Assembly (NCBI GenBank): GCA_900548465.1
Contig: URKY01000083.1
Location: 1-5,701 of the forward strand
DNA from: an uncultured Eubacterium sp.
Lineage (GTDB): Bacteria > Bacillota > Clostridia > Lachnospirales > Lachnospiraceae
Reading direction: 5' to 3'
Length of the DNA: 5,701 bases
Of the stretch, positions 1 to 5,606 are shown piece by piece; positions within the stretch are counted from its first letter, which is position 1; each line of letters opens with the position of its first letter. The notes under the pieces were generated by a model, which worked only from the letters and a program-made list of their open reading frames with translations, searched no databases and had not been told where the DNA came from. The position numbers were made by a program, and so were the translations under genes.

Positions 1-2
1 AA

Positions 3-56
3 ACACTTGATTTTACTGACTTTCTTCAATGTAACCTTATTATAACGTCCTCCCCA
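3..56 (-). other. Open frame at the left edge, possible fragment of another coding module
   Basis: In the frame next to that of the 65-aa gene, the minus strand reads WGGRYNKVTLKKVSKIKC without a stop and runs off the window. Its basic composition differs from the acidic gene it overlaps by a few codons. It could be the rest of a frame-shifted gene or the start of a toxin-domain fragment, as found between immunity genes. Eighteen codons without a stop is weak evidence, and no start codon or ribosome binding site is seen. Confidence 0.2.
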
Positions 57-237
57 GATCCCCCGGCATTCCAAAATCAACCAGTGGATTTGTAGCTATG
101 ATTTCTAAAATCGGCTCCACTAATTCAAAAGGTTCTGGATATTGATTAATAGCATCTATCAGATCATCCTCAATATAATATTCTTCACATGGTTTTGCCG
201 CATTTTTCAATCCAGCAATTATCTGCTCTTTCGTCAT
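40..237 (-). CDS. Short immunity-like protein, probably truncated at its C-terminus (65 aa)
   Basis: The start is well supported: GAGGAGG (247-253) lies nine bases before the ATG. The product is acidic and helical: MTKEQIIAGLKNAAKPCEEY, then a stretch reading PEPFELVEPILEIIATNPLVDF and ending GMPGDLGRTL. The blocks 'YYIEDDL', 'FELVEPIL' and 'NPLVDFGMPGDL' recall, from memory, bacterial immunity-type proteins about twice this length, in which the chain continues after the GMPGDL block. Here it stops four residues later, so the gene looks cut by recombination or a frameshift near position 55. It may still be a functional short protein. It is the last visible gene of the left operon. A different frame is open from the break to the window edge, as listed separately. 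Confidence 0.6.
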   Translation of the reverse strand: MTKEQIIAGLKNAAKPCEEYYIEDDLIDAINQYPEPFELVEPILEIIATNPLVDFGMPGDLGRTL

Positions 238-328
238 AAATCCATACCTCCTCTAAAAATCCGTTTTTCTCTCTGATTTCATAACAACATGGTCTATTCC
301 ACTAATAAGCTTTTTATCAAAATGTTGC

Positions 329-706
329 TTATTGTTTCATGTTCTTGTCAGCATACGAATAAAGCTTATCCCAGAAAGCCTCATAATCATTGTTCAGTGC
401 TAGTTTTGAATAACAGCTATCTATACCATCTTGCGACACATCACCTTCCAATTCAATTAAAGCCTGTGCTTCCGTAGTCACCCCTATATCAGTCAGAGCA
501 TCGATAACATTTCTATAACTTTTAAACTCTAAACCATCCATAGCCAGCTCTGTGTCATAATCAATAACGGTTATGATATTCCTGATCCATGTTGGATAAT
601 TTTCTAATTCTTCTCTTACTTCTGGATACTCGTAAATGTCCGCCATTTTCTGAACAAAATCTTCACCATTTGTAACTTCTGCCATTGCCTTGTCTATAAA
701 ATTCAT
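329..706 (-). CDS. DUF4375/DMP19-like small protein, probable immunity-type
   Basis: This 125-aa soluble, acidic, mostly helical protein has no catalytic motif. The central segment IRNIITVIDYDTELAMDGLE, followed by a stretch ending in ALTDIGVTTEAQALIEL, resembles the layout of DUF4375 (DMP19) proteins. In that family an E-x-x-x-x-G block is followed by helices in which an 'aL..iG...a..l' pattern recurs. The classic NGGF motif of that family is replaced by MDGLE, so the assignment is tentative. DUF4375 members are often found in immunity-gene arrays of polymorphic toxin loci. The ATG at 706 has GAAGG nine bases upstream. It lies 36 bases after the acidic 145-aa gene and 91 bases before the next start, all in the same direction, so one transcript is likely. 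Confidence 0.7.
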   Translation of the reverse strand: MNFIDKAMAEVTNGEDFVQKMADIYEYPEVREELENYPTWIRNIITVIDYDTELAMDGLEFKSYRNVIDALTDIGVTTEAQALIELEGDVSQDGIDSCYSKLALNNDYEAFWDKLYSYADKNMKQ

Positions 707-742
707 CTGTGCTTGCCTTCTTCCATAAATTCCAATCCAAAC

Positions 743-1180
743 CTAGTCCCACACAATTTCCAGACATTGATAATTCTCTGGGATTTCCGGTATACAGGAA
801 TAATACAATGTAGGTTCTGATTCTGTTACTCCATCCGAACACAGCCAGTCGCAATCCACGATATTTTCCAATTCATCTGCTTCCATATCTGTACACACTA
901 TAATGGAATCCCCAACAAGGTTTAAACGTTCCATTCCGTCCTCTTCCACAAATTCTGTATCATCATGCAATGTGACACGTACCCATGCTACATCTGGCAG
1001 TTTCTCAATCTCCCGTAATTTTTTCCACATTTCATCCAGTGTTGGCCGTCCATCTTCCCACTGGTTTGGTGCAATCGAATCTTCTTCTGAATTTCCATCA
1101 AAAAATTCATCCAGCGTTAATAATGGAAACTTATCCCCATTTTCTTCTAATATTTTTTTGAATACCTCAAGTGCTATCAT
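743..1180 (-). CDS. Acidic 145-aa protein, probable immunity-type hypothetical
   Basis: This is a small, strongly acidic cytosolic protein; about a quarter of its residues are D or E. It has no signal peptide or membrane segment. The N-terminal block reads FPLLTLDEFFDGNSEEDS and continues IAPNQWEDGRP; the middle WVRVTLHDDTE leads to LNLVGDSIIVCT, a likely beta-rich core, and IVDCDWLCSDGV follows. The combination of an acidic surface, small size and a neighbouring series of unrelated small genes fits immunity proteins of polymorphic toxin systems, which bind and neutralise a specific toxin domain, but no Imm family can be assigned by eye. The ATG at 1180 follows GAGGGG at 11 bases. The gene is 19 bases downstream of the 208-aa gene and 36 bases upstream of the next one. 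Its three cysteines in the C-terminal half (including DCDWLC) may be worth noting, but do not form a clear metal site. Confidence 0.75.
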   Translation of the reverse strand: MIALEVFKKILEENGDKFPLLTLDEFFDGNSEEDSIAPNQWEDGRPTLDEMWKKLREIEKLPDVAWVRVTLHDDTEFVEEDGMERLNLVGDSIIVCTDMEADELENIVDCDWLCSDGVTESEPTLYYSCIPEIPENYQCLEIVWD

Positions 1181-1199
1181 AAATACAACATCCCCTCTT

Positions 1200-1826
1200 T
1201 CAAATGATATTTCTATATGGCAGTTTTCCTACTTTATGCTTTTGTATCTCTTTCTCACATATTTCATGAAGCCTTTCACAATCACTTGACTCCTCGCGAA
1301 TTTTTTCAAACCATCCTTCTACTCCTCTATCTTTATTTCTAAAAAAAGGATGATTTTTATCCTTTTGCACATTATTCCAAATATATTCAAGGATATCGTC
1401 AAGTATTTTCTTTTCTCCATACCAGCCACACACCAATGCAATATCTTTATATTCTTCAAACGATTTTCTCTTTGGATTACTCAAAAAAAGTTTATATCCG
1501 TCTACAATTTTATCTAGTGGGACATCACCTTTAAGCGGGATCAACAATTTATTTTTTAACCTTTCTGCCGAAAACATATATCTTTCTTCATGTTTTTCTA
1601 ACGCTATTGTTTCACTGGTACACTCTAATGATGTTGTAATGCTAGAATATTCTCTGCATAAATTATGTACATAAGCAACTGGTGTATAGTATGTATTTCT
1701 GACTACTTTTAAATAAATTCCTGTTATCAATGGTCCTAATCTGTTATCCATTTCAAGTAATTTTGTCTTTTTTAATTCTGGAAAAAGTTGCTGCCAGTCA
1801 TCTGTTATCTTCTTTTTTGTTGCCAC
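1200..1826 (-). CDS. Hypothetical protein of 208 aa (unrecognised; first gene of a possible immunity-type operon)
   Basis: I do not recognise a family. The start is GTG at 1826: an in-frame TAA lies five codons upstream, no in-frame ATG precedes it, and GAGAGG lies nine bases before it. The protein is soluble: no signal peptide, no membrane helix, no metal-binding or nuclease motif. It has a lysine-rich N-terminus (MATKKK), a middle block IALEKHEERYMFSAERLKNK, and a charged C-terminal half rich in W, K and E (GVEGWFEKIREES; HEICEKEIQKHK), probably helical. It ends in TGA with 19 bases to the next gene, so the two are very likely co-transcribed. Its position at the head of a run of small, immunity-like genes suggests a role in the same system, but this is guilt by association. 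A stand-alone accessory protein is equally possible. Confidence 0.7.
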   Translation of the reverse strand: MATKKKITDDWQQLFPELKKTKLLEMDNRLGPLITGIYLKVVRNTYYTPVAYVHNLCREYSSITTSLECTSETIALEKHEERYMFSAERLKNKLLIPLKGDVPLDKIVDGYKLFLSNPKRKSFEEYKDIALVCGWYGEKKILDDILEYIWNNVQKDKNHPFFRNKDRGVEGWFEKIREESSDCERLHEICEKEIQKHKVGKLPYRNII

Positions 1827-1919
1827 CGGTCCATTCCTCTCTTATTCCATATCTTACGATCCAATCCTCTTTATTTCTCAGCAGATAATATTTCATTTAA
1901 ATTTTATATTTAATTCTCG

Positions 1920-1947
1920 ATTATCCGCATAAATACTATACTTTCAA
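1920..1947 (-). promoter_or_regulatory. Promoter of the four-gene left operon
   Basis: The minus strand has -35 TTGAAA (1942-1947), a 16-bp spacer and -10 GATAAT (1920-1925), each box with five of six consensus matches. Transcription from about 1913 would give a leader of nearly 90 nt before the GTG at 1826. No other good promoter is seen in front of the following three genes, so they probably share this one. Confidence 0.6.
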
Positions 1948-1975
1948 GCATTTTGATGTATAGAAAACCATTTAT

Positions 1976-1996
1976 TTTACCACGAATTTACCACGA
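1976..1996. repeat. Pair of TTTACCACGA direct repeats, 11-bp period
   Basis: TTTACCACGA occurs at 1976-1985 and again at 1987-1996, separated by a single A. A 10-bp exact repeat at one helical turn is what recombinase or excisionase sites often look like. It lies in the non-coding gap between the transporter cassette and the left gene group, at a position where an attachment or insertion boundary would make sense. No integrase gene is visible nearby, so the role is inference. Confidence 0.55.
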
Positions 1997-2036
1997 TTGA
2001 ATGAGCCTTGATATGACAATACATTATATAATAGAG

Positions 2037-2057
2037 GACGCCTATATGGTGTCTTTT
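2037..2057 (+). terminator. Orphan plus-strand terminator-like hairpin
   Basis: GACGCC (2037-2042) pairs with GGTGTC (2048-2053), six pairs with one G-U, around a TATAT loop, and TTTTATT follows on the plus strand. The minus-strand reading has no U-run, so its polarity is plus, yet no plus-strand gene ends here. It may be the leftover end of a gene lost when the modules were joined. The short stem makes this only moderately secure. Confidence 0.4.
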
Positions 2058-2063
2058 ATTATA

Positions 2064-2093
2064 AAAGCAGTCAATCCTAAGACTAACTGCTTT
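2064..2093 (-). terminator. Rho-independent terminator of the regulator-transporter-kinase cassette
   Basis: On the minus strand AAAGCAGTTAGTC pairs with GATTGACTGCTTT over 13 positions, including two G-U pairs. A TTAG loop separates the arms, and TTTTAT follows. It begins three to four bases after the kinase stop codon, marking the end of the operon. Confidence 0.85.
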
Positions 2094-2096
2094 CTT

Positions 2097-2984
2097 TTAA
2101 ACCTCATTCAATTTAATAATAATACTTAAAACATTATTGCTATAATCAGCAGAAATATTACCGTCCATTTTTTCAATCAACGCTTTGGCAATAGATAAAC
2201 CTAACCCCGTAGATTTTCTTGCGGTATTTACTGTATAAAATCTATCAAACAATTTCCCAATTTGTATTTCATTAAGGTCAGAAGTGTGATTTGAAAATAC
2301 AATTTTCCCATTTTCAAATAATGATATTGTTAAATCTCCCTCACTATATTTGATTGCATTATCTATAATATTATTGAAAATACGAAGTAAGGCAGTTTTA
2401 TCAACGGAACGCACAATTTTTTGTTCGCACAAATTTATATTCGGAGTAATGCCTTTTTCCTTAAATATCGCATAATAGGACGAAATACAATCTTCTAAAA
2501 CATTGTTGATTACGGTTTCTGTATAAACGCTATTTTCGGTATCAGAAATAATAGTTGTATATCGAAATAGTTCTTCTACTAGCTGTTTTAATGCAAAAGT
2601 ACGATTTTTAATGATTGATAATTGTCTAGCAATATGTTCACTTTTTTCTTCTTTGTCTAATAAGCTTAAGTAACCGCAAATTGTTGTAAGAGGAGTTCGT
2701 AAGTCATGGGATATATTCGTAATAGCGTTTTTTAATTCTTTATCGCCTTGTATATAGCGGTGCTTTTGTTTTTGTAATTCTTTCAACTCTACATTTATAT
2801 CATTTGCTAAAGAAGAAACCAATTTATCATGTGAGGAAAGCATAATCGGAGTATTCGTATCTGTATATAGTTTTTCTGAAAAACCTCTTTTTATCTCTCT
2901 AATTGCTTTTCTCATATAAAAGATTTTCAAAAGTAAAGCAAATATTATTACCAGCAAGAAAAACACCATTATTTTCCACAACAT
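2097..2984 (-). CDS. Sensor histidine kinase, single-helix short-sensor type
   Basis: This 295-aa membrane-anchored kinase is the partner of the response regulator at the start of the cassette. One hydrophobic helix (about 6-24) is followed directly by a basic cytoplasmic linker. There is no second helix and no extracellular loop, so the signal must be sensed in the membrane or relayed by another protein, possibly the transporter. The H-box is NISHDLRTPLTT with phospho-acceptor H93. The N-box is NNIIDNAIKYS (about 204-214), followed by an F-like KLFDRFY and a G2 box STGLGLSIAK. The usual D-x-G-x-G G1 box is not recognisable; the corresponding stretch reads IVFSNHTSDLNE, a deviation that, from memory, also occurs in other kinases linked to lantibiotic transporters. 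The ribosome binding site is weak (TAGGGAA), so expression probably depends on coupling to the permease. A strong terminator follows the stop at once. Confidence 0.92.
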   Translation of the reverse strand: MLWKIMVFFLLVIIFALLLKIFYMRKAIREIKRGFSEKLYTDTNTPIMLSSHDKLVSSLANDINVELKELQKQKHRYIQGDKELKNAITNISHDLRTPLTTICGYLSLLDKEEKSEHIARQLSIIKNRTFALKQLVEELFRYTTIISDTENSVYTETVINNVLEDCISSYYAIFKEKGITPNINLCEQKIVRSVDKTALLRIFNNIIDNAIKYSEGDLTISLFENGKIVFSNHTSDLNEIQIGKLFDRFYTVNTARKSTGLGLSIAKALIEKMDGNISADYSNNVLSIIIKLNEV

Positions 2985-3003
2985 AACATCATTCCCTACA
3001 AAT

Positions 3004-3771
3004 TCATTTTAAATTCTTTTTCTCAAAGACCATTATACCTGTTCCCGTGCTTATTACAAGTATCAGTATATTGTAAATAATCATTTCCGTAGCTTGTATA
3101 ATTTGCAAATTGATTAAATTTAAAAGTTGTCCTGTTGGTAAAAAGATATTTAAAAATTCATAAATTTGTTTCACAATGCTATCTGAATGAGCCATATCAG
3201 AAGAAAACAACACACTTAACACATAAAATGATATTCCAAACATCAATAAACTAACTACTAAACAGATGATTGAAGACGAAGCCTTATTTTGATTTATCAT
3301 AACAATCATGGTATTTATTCCAGCAAATGTTATTGTTGCAAGAATAGAAATCCCTATAATTAAAGATATAGTGTGAATATCGGTTTTAAACGGAGCTATT
3401 AACCAAGTACCCAGCCCAATGATTGTTATTTGATGTGCCACCACTAAAATAACACTGGCAATCACACATATCAGCAAAGCAGAAATATATATTTTTAAAC
3501 GACTATTTCCTGCAATGATTTTATTTTTAATTGTTCCGTCTGAATAATCTGTTCCTAAGAACCAAGAACAGAAGATAGCAACAATAAAACCGATTATAAG
3601 AAAATGCCATACCAGTCTGCTTTCTAAAGTATAATCTGTTCCATAAGCTATCATTTCACGGTGTGCTAATATAGGAATAATTATTCCAGAAAGTATCATA
3701 AGTCCAAGTAAACACCAGTACAATCTGCTTTTAAGTAAGCGTTGAAAATATGCGGAAAGTAAGTTATTCAT
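3004..3771 (-). CDS. ABC-2 type permease, LanE/BcrB-like, six transmembrane helices
   Basis: This membrane subunit of 255 aa pairs with the preceding ATPase. Hydrophobic segments fit six helices, beginning roughly at WCLLGLMILSG, FLIIGFIVAIF, ALLICVIASVILVV, LIIGISILATITF, IICLVVSLLMFG and IIYNILILVISTG. After helix 2 comes LGTDYSDGTIKNKIIAGNSR, the conserved cytoplasmic motif of the BcrB/LanE group (usually G-x-E-Y-x-x-G-T-I-x-N-K). The ATG at 3771 is chosen because GGAGG sits eight bases before it. A longer frame opens five codons earlier at 3786, but that would place this binding site inside the gene and lacks its own. Only one permease is present; canonical LanFEG systems have two (LanE and LanG), so a homodimer as in BcrAB-like transporters is likely. 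The gene ends in TGA and the kinase follows after 19 bases. Confidence 0.9.
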   Translation of the reverse strand: MNNLLSAYFQRLLKSRLYWCLLGLMILSGIIIPILAHREMIAYGTDYTLESRLVWHFLIIGFIVAIFCSWFLGTDYSDGTIKNKIIAGNSRLKIYISALLICVIASVILVVAHQITIIGLGTWLIAPFKTDIHTISLIIGISILATITFAGINTMIVMINQNKASSSIICLVVSLLMFGISFYVLSVLFSSDMAHSDSIVKQIYEFLNIFLPTGQLLNLINLQIIQATEMIIYNILILVISTGTGIMVFEKKNLK

Positions 3772-4678
3772 TACGGTTTCCTCCAATCAAATTGATATAA
3801 TAATTCTCTAGGCTTTCGTCCTGCTCTTGAATATTAAGAACATTGCATTCTTTTTTTGCCAGTTCTACAACAAGTGATGTTATATCTAATTTGGCAAATA
3901 CATCTATTTCTTTATCTGATATGACAGAATAATCATATCCTTTTTCTGTAAGAACGTTACATAACACTTCCATATTTGAAACGGTCAGTTTTACACATTT
4001 CCTACATTTCGTATTTAATTCCAAAGCACTTATTTCTTGTATCATTTGCCCTTTATCTATAAATCCAAAATGTGTGGCAATGCGAGAAAGCTCATCAAGA
4101 ATATGACTGGAAATTAAAACCGTAATATCATGTTCGTGATTAAGTTTTAAAATCAGTTCTCTAATTTCAATAATACCTTGTGGGTCAAGTCCATTTATCG
4201 GCTCATCTAAGATAAGGAAATCTGGAGAACCCGATAAAGCGATTGCAATTCCTAGTCGTTGACGCATACCTAAAGAAAAATTTCTAGCTTTCTTTTTACC
4301 CGTATTTTCAAGTCCGACTAATTTTAATAAATCTGGAATAGTGCTGTAAGAGGGAATACCTAATATTCGATACTGCTGTTTTAAATTATCTTCCGCACTC
4401 ATATCTAAATAAATAGACGGTGTTTCAACAACAGCTCCTATTCGTTTTCTGGAACGAACAATCCCTTTAGAGTGATTATTTATTCCGTATAGCGAAAAAT
4501 CCCCCTCTGTTGCTTTTTGTAATCCACAAATCAAACGAATTAAAGTTGTTTTTCCAACCCCATTTCTACCAATCAAACCGTAGATAGAACCTTTAGGAAC
4601 ATTCATTGAAAGTCCATTTAATGCGTTATAATTACCGTATGTTTTCTTTAAATCTTTCGTTTTCAATACATATTCCAT
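3764..4678 (-). CDS. ABC transporter ATP-binding protein, BcrA/LanF (antimicrobial-peptide resistance) type
   Basis: This 304-aa nucleotide-binding subunit powers a membrane exporter, by family most likely one that removes peptide antibiotics or lantibiotics from the membrane. Visible motifs: A-loop Y14, Walker A GRNGVGKTT (37-45, with V41 where A is usual), signature SLGMRQR (135-141), Walker B FLILDE (154-159), D-loop NGLDP (162-166) and H-loop H192 in ISSHIL. At the Q-loop position the protein has E85 (IGAVVETP). This glutamate 'E-loop' is a known mark of lantibiotic-immunity LanF ATPases and their BcrA relatives. The last 90 or so residues form the variable tail usual in this group. The start has a strong AAAGGAGG. 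The stop overlaps the permease start by eight bases, indicating translational coupling. It is probably induced through the CTTAACA array just upstream. The substrate is unknown. Confidence 0.93.
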   Translation of the reverse strand: MEYVLKTKDLKKTYGNYNALNGLSMNVPKGSIYGLIGRNGVGKTTLIRLICGLQKATEGDFSLYGINNHSKGIVRSRKRIGAVVETPSIYLDMSAEDNLKQQYRILGIPSYSTIPDLLKLVGLENTGKKKARNFSLGMRQRLGIAIALSGSPDFLILDEPINGLDPQGIIEIRELILKLNHEHDITVLISSHILDELSRIATHFGFIDKGQMIQEISALELNTKCRKCVKLTVSNMEVLCNVLTEKGYDYSVISDKEIDVFAKLDITSLVVELAKKECNVLNIQEQDESLENYYINLIGGNRNE

Positions 4679-4707
4679 TTTTTCAGCCTCCTTTATTTAC
4701 AGTCAAA

Positions 4708-4713
4708 ATACTA
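4708..4713 (-). promoter_or_regulatory. Candidate -10 box of the ABC transporter/kinase operon
   Basis: The minus strand reads TAGTAT, four of six matches to TATAAT. The position 17 bp upstream, where a -35 should lie, reads CAGATT, which is not a -35 and lies between two operator repeats. A start near 4701 would give a leader of about 22 nt holding AAAGGAGG (4687-4694), eight bases before the ATPase ATG. Such an incomplete core promoter is typical of activator-dependent promoters. The box itself is weak evidence; its placement relative to the repeats is the main argument. Confidence 0.45.
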
Positions 4714-4722
4714 AATCAAAAG

Positions 4723-4764
4723 TGTTAAGAAATCTGTTAAGGAAATTGTTAAGAAAGTGTAAAG
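4723..4764 (-). promoter_or_regulatory. Tandem operator repeats (CTTAACA x3 plus one degenerate), predicted response-regulator binding site
   Basis: On the plus strand TGTTAAG occurs at 4723-4729, 4735-4741 and 4747-4753, exactly 12 bp apart, each followed by GAAA or AAA. A fourth, imperfect copy TGTAAAG lies at 4758-4764. Read on the coding strand these are CTTAACA units. OmpR/PhoB-family regulators bind head-to-tail direct repeats of about one helical turn, and TTAACA with a short spacer resembles the Bacillus subtilis PhoP box. The array fills the space between the regulator stop and the transporter promoter, nine bases upstream of a weak -10, where an activator would replace a missing -35. 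That the neighbouring regulator binds here is inference. Confidence 0.72.
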
Positions 4765-4766
4765 AT

Positions 4767-5432
4767 TTATTCCTCAGCGATTTTAAATCCAATCCCCCAT
4801 ACTGCTTCAATATATTCTTTATCGGAAATGTCCCTTAATTTTTTTCTTAGATTACTTATATGCACTCTTAGTGAACTTTCCATACAATCAGGTGTTTCTT
4901 CGCTTATACGTTCAAGCAAAATATTTTTAGTAATAACTTGTTTGGGATTTTCCATTAGTATTTTCAATATCGCATATTCTGTTTTTGTCAATTTAACTTC
5001 TATATTTCTAATAGATACAGTACGGGTGTTTAAGTCCAATCGAATATCCCCATGTTCTAAAACGGAATTTATAGAATTAGTCTGACTGTGTCGAAGTTGA
5101 GCAACAATCCGTGCCAGTAACTCGTCTACATCAAATGGTTTTGTAACATAATCTACCGCACCATTTAATAACAAAGATATTTTGTTTTTAGTATCTATTT
5201 TTGCACTAATTACAATAACTGGTATATGTGAAATTTCCTCTATAATTTCTTCGCCACTTAACCCCGGCAACATTAAATCCAGCAAAATCAAATCTGGTTT
5301 TATACTAGGTATGAGAAGCAGGGCTTCTGTACCAGAATAAGCATGAGTTACTTTATAACCTGCACTTGTGAGAACTTCTTCCAACATTTGATTTATATGT
5401 ATATCGTCATCAACAATCATAATATGTTTCAT
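4767..5432 (-). CDS. OmpR/PhoB-family response regulator
   Basis: This 221-aa protein is the cytoplasmic output half of a two-component system. The receiver domain (about residues 1-115) has the acidic pocket D8/D9, phospho-acceptor D52 in the LLDLMLPGLSG context, switch residue S76 (VIVISAK) and K98 in VTKPFD. The C-terminal winged-helix DNA-binding domain (about 127-219) has the usual LTKTEYAIL, VHISNLRKKL and EAVWGIGFKI blocks, with no missing key residue. Length is normal for the family. The ATG at 5432 is supported by AAGAGGTG eight bases upstream. The gene is the first of the cassette; its stop codon lies two bases from the array of operator-like repeats, the obvious candidate for its binding site. 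Regulators of this group usually control the adjacent peptide-exporting ABC transporter (VanR-, SpaR- and CprR-like). The exact stimulus cannot be read from the sequence. Confidence 0.95.
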   Translation of the reverse strand: MKHIMIVDDDIHINQMLEEVLTSAGYKVTHAYSGTEALLLIPSIKPDLILLDLMLPGLSGEEIIEEISHIPVIVISAKIDTKNKISLLLNGAVDYVTKPFDVDELLARIVAQLRHSQTNSINSVLEHGDIRLDLNTRTVSIRNIEVKLTKTEYAILKILMENPKQVITKNILLERISEETPDCMESSLRVHISNLRKKLRDISDKEYIEAVWGIGFKIAEE

Positions 5433-5464
5433 TTTTAAAGCACCTCTTTTCTTGTGTAAGTCAT

Positions 5465-5493
5465 ATTATAAATTCCTACCGTTCTAATATCAA
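5465..5493 (-). promoter_or_regulatory. Sigma-A type promoter of the response regulator gene
   Basis: On the minus strand there is a -35 TTGATA (5488-5493), a 17-bp spacer and a perfect -10 TATAAT (5465-5470). The predicted start lies near 5458, giving a leader of about 25 nt that carries the ribosome binding site AAGAGGTG (5441-5448), eight bases from the ATG. No copy of the CTTAACA operator repeat seen downstream occurs here, so expression of the regulator is inferred to be basal or constitutive rather than autoregulated. Confidence 0.8.
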
Positions 5494-5536
5494 TGACTAT
5501 TATTTTCTTGTACTAATTTATTTACGCAAATTTAGT

Positions 5537-5606
5537 CTATTTGAAGCCCTTACTCAATTTATTCATGCTGTCAGTAGCAACAATCCTTGTCGCTGATCCT
5601 CCAGCG
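5537..5606 (-). other. Post-ardA tail, presumed end of ICE backbone before the cargo
   Basis: Directly after the ardA stop the minus strand has CTGGAGGATCAGCG, a ribosome-binding-like GGAGG, and then a tiny frame MNKLSKGFK ending in TAG (ATG at 5566-5564). GGAGG is far from this ATG, so translation is doubtful. The stretch keeps the higher GC of ardA, and composition turns AT-rich near 5545. It may be the beginning of the next ICE gene, cut when the transporter cassette was inserted. Between 5494 and 5536 I see nothing else. Confidence 0.35.

Noticed and set aside
289..477. Plus-strand open frame of 62 codons
   Set aside because: It lies antisense to the DUF4375-like gene with no ribosome binding site and no recognisable features.
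663..854. Minus-strand 63-codon frame
   Set aside because: It is a shifted frame across the end of the 145-aa gene and the start of the 125-aa gene, both of which have better start signals.
903..1289. Plus-strand open frame of 128 codons
   Set aside because: It is antisense to the well-supported 145-aa and 208-aa genes, serine/phenylalanine-rich as expected for the complement of acidic codons, and has no ribosome binding site.
2008..2032. Possible plus-strand promoter TTGATA ... TATAAT
   Set aside because: The spacer is only 13 bp, too short for a sigma-A promoter, and no plus-strand gene follows.
3772..3786. Longer start for the permease (MEETV extension)
   Set aside because: The ATG at 3771 has GGAGG at eight bases and gives an eight-base overlap with the ATPase gene; the upstream ATG lacks its own binding site and would swallow this one.
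4723..4764. CRISPR-like array
   Set aside because: The units are 7-11 bp with no spacers, and the context fits an operator; no cas gene is present.
4828..5085. Plus-strand open frame of 85 codons
   Set aside because: It is the antisense shadow of the DNA-binding domain of the response regulator.
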